Assembly: GCA_030054835.1 (NCBI GenBank)
Contig: JASGVS010000044.1
Coordinates: 1-16,337, forward strand
Direction: 5' to 3'
Length of the DNA stretch: 16,337 bases
Source of the DNA: UBA3910 sp002391465
GTDB lineage: Bacteria; Bacillota; Limnochordia; Darwinibacteriales; Darwinibacteriaceae
Part shown: piece after piece, positions 1-6,870 of the stretch
Numbering within the stretch: the first letter of the stretch is position 1
Layout: every line of letters begins with the position of its first letter
Position numbers and translations under genes: made by a program
The notes under the pieces: model-generated
Databases searched by the model: none
Seen by the model: the letters and a program-made list of their open reading frames with translations, nothing else
What the model was told of the DNA's origin: nothing

Positions 1-274
1 GAGTCTTTCCCGCACACGCGGGGGTGATCCCATCTACGGCGACAACGCGACAGGGAAGACGACGTCTTTCCCGCACACGCGGGGGTGATCCTGATCAGGA
101 CCAAGAAAAAAGCGTTGGAGTATGGTCTTTCCCGCACACGCGGGGGTGATCCCCAAGCCCAGCTAATTAAACATCAGAGTTCTGCGTCTTTCCCGCACAC
201 GCGGGGGTGATCCTTATCACAGGGCATGGTCGAGGGTAGCGATGAGGTCTTTCCCGCACACGCGGGGGTGAATG
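1..274 (+). CRISPR. Trailer end of a type I-E-like CRISPR array (5 repeats, 4 full spacers)
   Basis: A 28-bp repeat begins at 3, 64, 125, 186 and 247, an exact 61-bp period. This equals the 29+32 geometry usual for type I-E arrays. Copies 1-4 are identical; the core CCCGCACACGCGGG is a near-palindrome able to form the crRNA hairpin. The fifth copy (247-274) differs in its last three bases (ATG instead of TCC), the usual sign of the leader-distal end, so the leader and cas genes should lie left of the window and the array is probably read on the plus strand. Spacers are 31-63, 92-124, 153-185 and 214-246, all different. The array is cut by the left edge, so its full length is unknown. Type I-E is assigned from repeat shape and period only. 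The small ORF that can be read through 226-408 is not considered real. Confidence 0.97.
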
Positions 275-970
275 AGGTAAACAGTGTGACGTCTTCGTGT
301 GGGAGGTATTCAGTACGAGGTTTGAAGGAGTACAAGCTGTTCGGTTATGTTGGTTTTCTTATCTGCGTGCCTTCTAGTTTGTGTTGCCATGCAGGAAATC
401 TGTGTTAAATGGCAAAAGAATGGGTATGGTATGTTAACGGCTGGGGAACTGCGATCTGTGCACAAGAAGAGAGATAATTTCAGTCACTTCGAATTCCAAT
501 GGTAGATTCTGCTAATTCGTTATGAAAGTGTAATGGCAATGTCTCTTTTTCTCGAATTTATCTTTATTTTCCCGGCTAGATCTGGTATAATGCACGCAGA
601 TAGTTTATTTGCTCTGCCCTAGTAGCTTGTGAAATTTAATCTTTCATGTATTTTGAGGGAAGACGAACAGGACAAGTTGTTAATTTGTATAATTATTACT
701 GTAATCCTATTTTGATTTTGCCATATTTAGTTTCGAAGGATTGATTCTTTCGAGCAGCCAGAGAGACCAAGAATGGCGCAGCTTAAAGGGGCGGCGCCGA
801 GAATCGTCAAGAATTATATTATCTCCTTCTGCTATTATTCTTTGGTATTTGAGAGTGTTCACAGCATCTTGCGTACTAATCCTTCCTTTCACTGTAGAGA
901 GCAGTGCACATTTTGTAGCTGTTGGTTAATGGCGTGAACGGCTAATCCGTGCGCCGGCTGGGAGGTAGTA
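275..970. other. Gene-poor region between CRISPR trailer and the sugar operon
   Basis: About 700 bp lie between the last CRISPR repeat and the Gfo/Idh/MocA gene. Only short ORFs of about 60 codons occur on either strand (for example within 707-892 minus and 741-929 plus); none has a Shine-Dalgarno site or a recognisable motif. The part from roughly 530 to 730 is AT-rich and holds promoter-like hexamers: TATAAT at 586-591 and at 688-693, and TTGTTA (677-682) with TGTAAT (700-705) at 17-bp spacing. If transcription of gene 971 starts at one of these, the mRNA would have a leader of about 260-370 nt. I recognise no riboswitch, T-box or tRNA in it. Confidence 0.6.
563..591 (+). promoter_or_regulatory. 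Candidate extended -10 promoter
   Basis: TGGTATAAT at 583-591 is a perfect extended -10 element (TGn plus TATAAT). The -35 position 17 bp upstream (563-568, TTTATT) is a weak match to TTGACA. It points toward the Gfo/Idh/MocA gene and the PTS operon. Prediction from sequence alone. Confidence 0.4.
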
Positions 971-2053
971 ATGTTGAGAATTGGTTATGGTCTCATTGGC
1001 TTAGGGGGAATTGCCCGCACACACCTCCAGGTCTTAAAGAGTATGTCTGTGCTGGATATTCCCGCGCCGCCCACCGAACTTGTGGGTCTTTTCACAACTG
1101 ATCCGAACAAAGTAGAACAGGGACATAAAATAGGATTTAAACACGTTGTACACGATCTGGATGAGCTACTTGTCCTAGACGTAGATGTGGTAGATATCTG
1201 TACCCCGAATTACTTACACTATCCGCAGATATTGGCAGCGGCCCAGCATGGTAAACACGTTTACTATGAGAAACCGTTGTGCCTAGATGAAGAAGAAGCT
1301 GAAGCATTGGGGCGAGAACTGGAGGATTATTCAGGCACTATTCAAGGAGCCTATGTATTGCGCTTTCTACCGGTAGTTGCTAAAGCTCGCGCAATTTTAA
1401 AGGACGGCGTAATCGGCCAGGTCCACTCTTTTCGTTTCACCTCCTACCATTCTAGTTATTTGAACCCTAACCGCCCCGGTGCATGGCGTTTACAGCATGC
1501 TGCTTCCGGTGGCGGTGTTTTAATGGATTTAGGCAGCCACATGCTGGATTTGGTCCGGTTTATGTTAGGCGAACCGACCAGTGTCAAAGCTTGGACTAAC
1601 ACATTTGTGAAAAAAAGGTTTTGGCCTAATGGAGAAGAAATGGATGTGGATGTCGATGATCACGCGCTGGTCGTCCTCGGTTTAGAGGGGGGAGGCCAGG
1701 GCACAGTGGAGGTATCCCGTGTGGCTGTAGGTAACGACGGGATGACCTTGGAATTCTACGGCGAGAAAGGTGCCATACACGTAGATCCAGCTCAAGGTAC
1801 GTGTCGATGTTTCAACGCTTGGGGCCAAGAGATTTTCCCCAAGACAGAGCAAGATCCGTTTTTGCATAACCTGTTGGCAGTCTTCCCCCCGGCGAAACTT
1901 TCGCTTGGGTGGATGGTAGATATCCATCTCGCCAGCCTGGCTTGGTTTTTGCGGACTGTAGCCAGTGGCGAAATTCTGGAAGGCACACCGGATCTAAAGG
2001 AGGGGATACTCACTCAGAAGTTAGTAAACAGAGCGTACGCGTCGGTAGAGTAA
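971..2053 (+). CDS. Gfo/Idh/MocA family NAD(P)-dependent oxidoreductase
   Basis: A 360-aa protein of the usual length for this family of sugar and cyclitol dehydrogenases. The N-terminal Rossmann fold shows the dinucleotide-binding loop GLGGIA (residues 10-15) and the family signature EKP (100-102), whose Lys is the conserved active-site residue. The C-terminal alpha/beta domain carries DLGSH (186-190), matching the DxGxH motif with the catalytic His. No signal peptide, so cytoplasmic. The start is ATG 971 behind GGAGGT at 961-966. It precedes the PTS genes by 147 bp on the same strand, so it may oxidise, epimerise or reduce a product of the imported sugar. Substrate cannot be read from the sequence; family assignment is firm. 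Confidence 0.93.
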   Translation: MLRIGYGLIGLGGIARTHLQVLKSMSVLDIPAPPTELVGLFTTDPNKVEQGHKIGFKHVVHDLDELLVLDVDVVDICTPNYLHYPQILAAAQHGKHVYYEKPLCLDEEEAEALGRELEDYSGTIQGAYVLRFLPVVAKARAILKDGVIGQVHSFRFTSYHSSYLNPNRPGAWRLQHAASGGGVLMDLGSHMLDLVRFMLGEPTSVKAWTNTFVKKRFWPNGEEMDVDVDDHALVVLGLEGGGQGTVEVSRVAVGNDGMTLEFYGEKGAIHVDPAQGTCRCFNAWGQEIFPKTEQDPFLHNLLAVFPPAKLSLGWMVDIHLASLAWFLRTVASGEILEGTPDLKEGILTQKLVNRAYASVE

Positions 2054-2080
2054 CGATTCTTAGTGTAGTTTAATTCATGT

Positions 2081-2151
2081 TTCCTGTTGACTGAGCCGCA
2101 GCGATTCATAACAACTGGGGAATTTATTCTGGCAGATTGAGTCAACGGGAA
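2081..2151. repeat. Spaced 12-bp inverted repeat upstream of the PTS operon
   Basis: TTCCTGTTGACT at 2081-2092 is the reverse complement of AGTCAACGGGAA at 2140-2151 except for one base (11 of 12). The arms are 47 nt apart, in the gap between the oxidoreductase stop (2053) and the IIC ribosome binding site (2187). The pair could be two halves of a looped operator or the stem of a long leader hairpin. No bound regulator can be named. Confidence 0.5.
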
Positions 2152-2200
2152 AAGGCACCAGTACTTCGTAGACAAATTAGTTATGTAAGGAGGAAGAAAA

Positions 2201-2941
2201 TTGCAGATAAGCATCGGTGTAGCTCTAGCTTTAGCAATTTGGGCTTATATCGGGATTGTCCTTAACCTAGCCCCCGGTCTTGCTTGGACTGAGCCTCTCA
2301 TTTCCGGTACAATCACCGGCTTGATTGTGGGAGACGCTGCAGTGGGTCTGAGCGTGGGCGCATCTCTTACCCTCATGTCCTTGGGTATGCACACGTTTGG
2401 TGGTGCGACCATTCCAGACTTCTTCGTGGGGTCTATTCTTGGTACAGCCTTTGGTATTGTAACAGGTAGTGTGGAGACTGGTTTGGCCATCGGTATGTCA
2501 GTTGCCCTTCTCATGATGCAGCTTGACGTATTCGGCCGTGGTGTTAACACAGTGTTCATCCACGCAGCAGACAAGTATGTGGAAGACGCCAACTGGGGTC
2601 GCGTCACTCTCATGCACATCCTCGGCCATATGCCTTGGGGATTGACCAGGGCGATTCCGGTATTCCTGGCTCTCTGGCTTGGGCAAGACGCAGTAATTGC
2701 CTTTACCAACTGGGTACCTCAGTGGTTTATGGATGGTATTAGAACGGTCGGAGCTATCCTGCCTGCACTCGGTTTTGCACTGCTCCTCGGTCAAATGGCC
2801 ATCCGTAAGTACCTTCCTTTCTTGATCATTGGTTACGTTCTCTTTGCCTATCTCGGCATGTCCGTGATTGGAATCAGTATTGTTGCTGTGGCAATCGCAG
2901 TTCTCTACATGCAGCTGAAGGGAGGAGCGGAGAATGCCTAA
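2201..2941 (+). CDS. PTS mannose/fructose/sorbose family permease, EIIC component
   Basis: A 246-aa, very hydrophobic protein of the ManY/AgaC/SorA type, the membrane channel half of a mannose-family phosphotransferase permease. Several membrane segments are visible, with the conserved Gly-rich stretch around residues 43-62 (GDAAVGLSVGASLTLMSLG). A cytoplasmic loop lies near 117-130. The start is TTG 2201, chosen because AAGGAGG (2187-2193) lies 7 nt upstream. The 3' end overlaps the IID start by 8 bp (2934-2941), implying translational coupling. It works with IID in the membrane and with IIA and IIB in the cytoplasm. Sugar specificity is not readable; downstream NagA genes suggest an N-acetylated amino sugar. 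Confidence 0.95.
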   Translation: MQISIGVALALAIWAYIGIVLNLAPGLAWTEPLISGTITGLIVGDAAVGLSVGASLTLMSLGMHTFGGATIPDFFVGSILGTAFGIVTGSVETGLAIGMSVALLMMQLDVFGRGVNTVFIHAADKYVEDANWGRVTLMHILGHMPWGLTRAIPVFLALWLGQDAVIAFTNWVPQWFMDGIRTVGAILPALGFALLLGQMAIRKYLPFLIIGYVLFAYLGMSVIGISIVAVAIAVLYMQLKGGAENA

Positions 2942-3758
2942 TAACAAGAAGAAATTATCGCCTGAAGCAAGGCGGGCAATGTGGCGTTACATCTGGACCT
3001 TCCAGTGGTCCTGGAACTACGAGCGCATGCAGGCCCTGGGCTTTGCCTGGAGTATCTTCCCGGTTCTGGAGAAGGTTAAGAAATCCAAGGATGAGCTCAT
3101 TGCTGCCATGCAGCGTCACCTCGGGTTCTTCAATACCCATCCGCCGATGGGTGCAGCGATCTTTGGTGCTGCCGTTGCGTTGGAAGAGGAAGGCGCAGAT
3201 CCTGATGTCATCGACAGCTTGAAGGTTGGTCTTATGGGACCCTTCGCCGGTATCGGTGACACCCTCTTCGCCATCCTGACAAGACCCATCATTGGTACCT
3301 TTGCTGCCGCCTTGGCACTCCAGGGTAACATGTTCGGTTTCTGGTTGATGGTTGCCTTTGGTCTCTTCTGGGGCCTCTTGTCTAAGTATCTTCTGTTCCA
3401 TGTTGGCTACCGTCAAGGTATCAACGTCGTGTCCGAAGTATCTGAAGCCGGTCTTCTGGGACGGATCACCGAAATGGCCACCATTATGGGTGTGACAGTC
3501 ATAGGCGGGTTTATCCCCAGTATTCTGCGGGTACAAACAGCCTTGAAGTTCACCCAGGAAGTTGAAATTGATGGCCAGATCCAGCAGAAGGTCGTTATGG
3601 TTCAGGACACCCTGGATCAGATTCTGCCCTACGCAGTTCCCATCGGGCTGGTCGCTTTCACTTATTGGCTGATCAAGGGCCGTCAGTGGAAACCGATTCA
3701 GGCCTTGGGTGCACTGGTAGTAATTGGCTTTGTAGGCAGTTTGATCGGTATCTTCTAG
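2934..3758 (+). CDS. PTS mannose/fructose/sorbose family permease, EIID component
   Basis: A 274-aa ManZ/AgaD-type membrane protein. Family hallmarks are FFNTHP (65-70), GAAIFGAAVALEE (73-85) and GLMGPFAGIGDTLF (99-112), followed by hydrophobic segments near 115-155, 175-195 and 230-274. EIID exists only in the mannose PTS family and forms the transport complex with EIIC. ATG 2934 overlaps the IIC stop and has GGGAGG a few bases upstream inside the IIC gene. It is followed by a strong intercistronic hairpin (3795-3833) before the IIA gene. Family assignment is firm. Confidence 0.95.
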   Translation: MPNNKKKLSPEARRAMWRYIWTFQWSWNYERMQALGFAWSIFPVLEKVKKSKDELIAAMQRHLGFFNTHPPMGAAIFGAAVALEEEGADPDVIDSLKVGLMGPFAGIGDTLFAILTRPIIGTFAAALALQGNMFGFWLMVAFGLFWGLLSKYLLFHVGYRQGINVVSEVSEAGLLGRITEMATIMGVTVIGGFIPSILRVQTALKFTQEVEIDGQIQQKVVMVQDTLDQILPYAVPIGLVAFTYWLIKGRQWKPIQALGALVVIGFVGSLIGIF

Positions 3759-3794
3759 GCAGTAGGAATCTACTATCTGGACAGAATAAGGAAG

Positions 3795-3833
3795 TCAAGG
3801 AAGGGTGGGTGTGCTTTTCCACCCTTCCCTTGA
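3795..3833 (+). other. Strong intercistronic hairpin between IID and IIA
   Basis: TCAAGGAAGGGTGG (3795-3808) pairs with CCACCCTTCCCTTGA (3819-3833) with one bulged C and a 10-nt loop. No T-tract follows; the next bases are TTGACAATG. It therefore looks more like an mRNA-processing or stability element, or a leaky terminator, than a full rho-independent terminator. It could set different amounts of the membrane components (IIC, IID) and the soluble ones (IIA, IIB). Confidence 0.6.
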
Positions 3834-3863
3834 TTGACAATGTAATGGGCAAGGAGATGCGGA

Positions 3864-4271
3864 ATGATTGGTGTATTGATAGTTGGTCACGGTGGTTTCC
3901 CAACAGGTTTGTTGGATGCAGCAACCATGATCATGGGACAACAAGAGCAAGTTGATGCAATTGGACTGCAGCCGGAGCAGGGGCCGGAGGAATTTCTTGA
4001 GGCTCTGCGGGCTAAGGCCGAGAAGGTAAACAGCGGTAAGGGCGTCCTGGTTTTGGCAGATCTGTTTGGAGGCAGCCCAGCCAACACTTCAGCCTATTTG
4101 GTGAGCGATGAAGAACTGGGCTTTCCTGTGGATGTGGTGACGGGAGTAAGCTTACCCATGGTGCTCGAGGCACTCGTTGTACGGTCGAACATGGAATTGG
4201 CTGACGTGGTTGATGTCTGCCTAGAAGTGGCCGGAGAGAGTGTTCGTAAGCTTTCAGATATTCTCGGATAA
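3864..4271 (+). CDS. PTS mannose-family EIIA component
   Basis: A 135-aa single-domain protein matching the EIIA-Man fold (ManX N-terminal domain, AgaF). VGHG at 7-10 contains the phosphoacceptor His9 near the N-terminus, and DLFGGSP (66-72) is the conserved active-site loop with the Asp that supports it. It takes phosphate from HPr and passes it to EIIB; HPr and EI are not encoded here. ATG 3864 follows AAGGAG (3851-3856) by 7 nt. In E. coli ManX the IIA and IIB domains are fused; here they are separate genes, common in Bacillota amino-sugar systems. Confidence 0.95.
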   Translation: MIGVLIVGHGGFPTGLLDAATMIMGQQEQVDAIGLQPEQGPEEFLEALRAKAEKVNSGKGVLVLADLFGGSPANTSAYLVSDEELGFPVDVVTGVSLPMVLEALVVRSNMELADVVDVCLEVAGESVRKLSDILG

Positions 4272-4319
4272 TCACTGATTGCAGCTTTACGTTTGAAATA
4301 ATGTTAGGGAGGAAAAAGT

Positions 4320-4811
4320 ATGGCTGTTGTTCATATCAGAATTGATAATCGTTTGATTCACGGGCAGGTAACCGTTGCTTGGGCAAGTTTCTTTGGTGCG
4401 AATCACTTGATCTGCACTAACGATGATGTGGCAAAGGATCCCATCCAGAAGATGATTCTACCCCAGGCTGCCCGCGGCGTTAAAACCTCGGTTCTTTCCG
4501 TTGCCGAGACTGCTGAATACGTGAAGAGCGAGCAAGCTCAGAAAGAAAAGATCTTGATTATTGCCAAGTTCCCCGAAGACGCACTGGGACTGTTGGAAGC
4601 CGGTGTAGAAGTGGATCACGTCAATGTGGGTAACCAGGCAATTATTCCGGGCACAAAACCGGTGCACGTGACCCGTTCGGTAGCGGTTACGCCCGAGCAC
4701 GCTGAAGTGTATCGTGCCATTGCCAAGAAAGTCAAAAAGCTGACTGCCCAAACCATGACCACACACAAGGAAGAAGACCTACTAGAATTACTGGAGAAGA
4801 AGGGACTGTAA
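4320..4811 (+). CDS. PTS mannose-family EIIB component
   Basis: A 163-aa protein of the EIIB-Man/Sor family. The signature DNRLIHGQV (9-17) carries the phosphoacceptor His14. Downstream LICTNDDVAKDP (about 31-42) is also typical. It receives phosphate from EIIA and phosphorylates the sugar during transport through IIC/IID. ATG 4320 has AGGGAGG at 4306-4312. Its TAA stop (4809-4811) shares the A with the ATG of the ceramidase-like gene, so the two are probably translationally coupled. Family assignment is firm; the substrate is not. Confidence 0.95.
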   Translation: MAVVHIRIDNRLIHGQVTVAWASFFGANHLICTNDDVAKDPIQKMILPQAARGVKTSVLSVAETAEYVKSEQAQKEKILIIAKFPEDALGLLEAGVEVDHVNVGNQAIIPGTKPVHVTRSVAVTPEHAEVYRAIAKKVKKLTAQTMTTHKEEDLLELLEKKGL

Positions 4812-6070
4812 TGTATTTAGGCTGCAATGAGATAGATATAACTCCGAATATCCCGATTCAGCTAGCAGGCTATATGCTACGCAAAAAGCCTGCTACAGGT
4901 GTTGCCTCACGCTTATTTGCTAGAAGTTTCGTTTTTCGCCAAAACGATTTAACACTCGGCCTTATAACAGCTGATCTGCTTATGCTAAGCCAAAAACAAA
5001 GCCAATGGGTGCGTAGGGAAGCTGGTAAGCTCACTGGAATCGATCCCGACAACATCATTGTGGCCTGCACACACACCCACGCCGGCCCTACCACAGACAC
5101 CGTCTTGGGCAATCCGCCCGATCCGGTCTATGTCCAGTGGGTTTTAAAGGCGTTAGCAGGCTCTTTGTACCAGGCGGCCAACGATCTGGAGAAGGTCGAA
5201 GCCGGGTATTTGGTCAGCGAAGTTGAGGGCATCAGCGCCAACCGTCGCGACCCGGACGGCGAAGTGGATCGCCGCTTGATTGTGCTGGGATTCCAAACGG
5301 AAGCAGAGGACCTTAAGGGGCTGTTGTTCAACTTTGCCTGCCATCCCACCGTTATGGGGCCGGACAACCTCTTGGTTTCACCGGAGTATCCGGGCCACGC
5401 AGTGGAGTTTTTGAAAAACGCCTTCCCCGGTACTACCGTGGGCTTTCTCAACGGTGCCGCCGGTGATGTTAGTACCCGGTTTGTCCGGCGGGAGCAGACT
5501 CACAAGGAAAGCAGACGGCTCGGTAGGATCTTGGGGGCTTCTGTGGCAGGTTTAGCCGAGAAGTTAACATTTGGTCCGGTTGAGCTGGACGCCAAAGAAG
5601 TGTCTTTCCCGATTCTAGCGAAAGAGTTGGTGGATGACAGCGAGGCTGAGCAGGAGATTGCCAAATGGGAAGAACGGCTGGCGGAGCTGAAAAGCAAAGG
5701 TGCGTCCGCAGGTGAACTGCGTGTGGCCCAAACGGGTTTAGAGGGCGCCCTTGTTCAGCGCGAAGCGAAAAACAGGGCAAAACTGCCAAAAGAGTCTGCC
5801 TTATGTGCTTGGCGCTTTGGCGATCTGGGCCTGGTTTCAATCCCTGGAGAGCTGTTTACCAGTTTGGGGAAATTGATTCGCGCCAATGCCCCGTTCCCCA
5901 ACGTAATCATTTCCTGTTACAGCAACGGCGTTTTGGGTTACATCCCGTCCCAGGAAGCCTATGAGCAGGGCGGTTATGAAGCCCTGTCCTCACCCTTAGC
6001 TCCCGGCTTTGGGGAGAAACTGGCCGCAGCTGCAGTTGATGCCCTAAAAGAATTGGCTGAAGCACGGTAG
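4811..6070 (+). CDS. Neutral/alkaline ceramidase-like amidohydrolase, cytoplasmic
   Basis: A 419-aa protein resembling the N-terminal catalytic domain of neutral/alkaline non-lysosomal ceramidases. Visible features are DITPNIPIQLAGY (9-21), CTHTHAGP (86-93), ACHPT (176-180), NGAAGD (214-219), PGE (345-347) and the tail GYIPSQEAYEQGGYE (376-390). Likely zinc ligands are His90 (or His88), His178, Glu347 and Tyr384. The 37-residue Glu-to-Tyr spacing equals that which I recall for the Pseudomonas ceramidase ligands (Glu411, Tyr448). It has no signal peptide and lacks the C-terminal Ig-like domain of secreted ceramidases. A charged helical insert spans about 272-330. Coupling to the EIIB gene (1-base overlap) suggests it acts on the imported, phosphorylated compound, cleaving an amide or related bond. 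Family is well supported; the substrate is unknown and ceramide is unlikely. Confidence 0.85.
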   Translation: MYLGCNEIDITPNIPIQLAGYMLRKKPATGVASRLFARSFVFRQNDLTLGLITADLLMLSQKQSQWVRREAGKLTGIDPDNIIVACTHTHAGPTTDTVLGNPPDPVYVQWVLKALAGSLYQAANDLEKVEAGYLVSEVEGISANRRDPDGEVDRRLIVLGFQTEAEDLKGLLFNFACHPTVMGPDNLLVSPEYPGHAVEFLKNAFPGTTVGFLNGAAGDVSTRFVRREQTHKESRRLGRILGASVAGLAEKLTFGPVELDAKEVSFPILAKELVDDSEAEQEIAKWEERLAELKSKGASAGELRVAQTGLEGALVQREAKNRAKLPKESALCAWRFGDLGLVSIPGELFTSLGKLIRANAPFPNVIISCYSNGVLGYIPSQEAYEQGGYEALSSPLAPGFGEKLAAAAVDALKELAEAR

Positions 6071-6112
6071 GATTACCTGATTTAGTACACAACAGGCAGA
6101 GGGGGGTAAGCA

Positions 6113-6850
6113 TTGAACGCATTTGATCGATACAGCAACTATGTATGGGAAGTTTTAGACGAAGTACGCAGAACCCAAGCTGCAAACATTGACGCAGCTG
6201 CCCAGCTCGCTGCTAAGGCAGTGGCCCAGGGAGGTTTAATCCACACCTTTGGCACCGGCCACTCCCATATGGTGGCGGAAGAAGTGGTCTACCGGGCCGG
6301 AGGTTTGGCAGCTGTCAACGCCATTTTAGAACCCAGCCTTACCGGTAACGAGCAGGTAAGTAAAAGTGAGTTAACGGAACGCATGGAGGGTTGGGGCAAG
6401 ATTATCGTGGACTACCACCGCATTGACCCCAAAGACGTAATGATCGTGATCTCCAACTCCGGTCGCAACGCAGCACCCATTGAGGTAGCTTGGGAGTGCC
6501 AAAAGCGCGGTGTTCCAGTTATCGCTATCCTTTCCCGGGCATACGGCAACAATTTGGCGTCTCGCCATTCTAGCGGCAAGAAGCTGATGGATGTGGCGGA
6601 TATAGTAATCGACAACTGCAGTAAGCTTGGGGATGCCACAATTAAATTGGAGGGCCTTGACGTTCCGGTTGGGCCCGCATCTAATGTGAGCGCCTTTTAC
6701 ATCATCAATGCCATTACCGTTGCCGTAGTAGAAAAGCTCCTAGAAATGGGTGTTAAGCCACCTGTTTTCCTCAGCGGCAATCTAGATGAGGGCCGTGACT
6801 ACAACGCTGATTTGATTGAGAAATATCGCGGTAGAATCGCAGTTCTGTAG
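6113..6850 (+). CDS. SIS-domain sugar-phosphate-binding protein (UPF0309-like), paralogue 1
   Basis: A 245-aa single SIS (sugar isomerase) domain protein. Family motifs are FGTGHS (46-51), the phosphosugar loop SNSGRN (114-119) and SRHSSGKKL (150-158). The N-terminal helix contains the RTQ(A)xN motif shared by all four paralogues here. SIS domains bind phosphosugars and catalyse isomerisation, or in some families deamination or ether cleavage. The start is TTG 6113 behind a purine-rich GAGGGGGG site at 6099-6106. Forty-two bp downstream of the ceramidase-like gene and 20 bp upstream of paralogue 2, so in the same operon. Exact reaction unknown; it is too short to be MurQ, GlmS or a two-domain AgaS. 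Confidence 0.9.
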   Translation: MNAFDRYSNYVWEVLDEVRRTQAANIDAAAQLAAKAVAQGGLIHTFGTGHSHMVAEEVVYRAGGLAAVNAILEPSLTGNEQVSKSELTERMEGWGKIIVDYHRIDPKDVMIVISNSGRNAAPIEVAWECQKRGVPVIAILSRAYGNNLASRHSSGKKLMDVADIVIDNCSKLGDATIKLEGLDVPVGPASNVSAFYIINAITVAVVEKLLEMGVKPPVFLSGNLDEGRDYNADLIEKYRGRIAVL

Positions 6851-6870
6851 ACAGAAAGAGAGGAGAAAAG

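Noticed and set aside
226..408. 60-aa ORF starting inside the CRISPR array
   Set aside because: It begins in spacer 4 and reads through the last repeat; no ribosome binding site or recognisable protein feature.
707..929. Overlapping ORFs of about 60 aa on both strands
   Set aside because: No Shine-Dalgarno site, no motif, and the composition fits non-coding AT-rich DNA.
1251..1264. Near-palindrome GTAAACACGTTTAC, resembling a regulator site
   Set aside because: Lies inside the oxidoreductase coding region (residues GKHVYY) with no promoter nearby.
2245..3536. Long minus-strand ORFs (149-193 aa) opposite the IIC and IID genes
   Set aside because: They are shadows of strongly recognisable PTS genes and have no family resemblance of their own.
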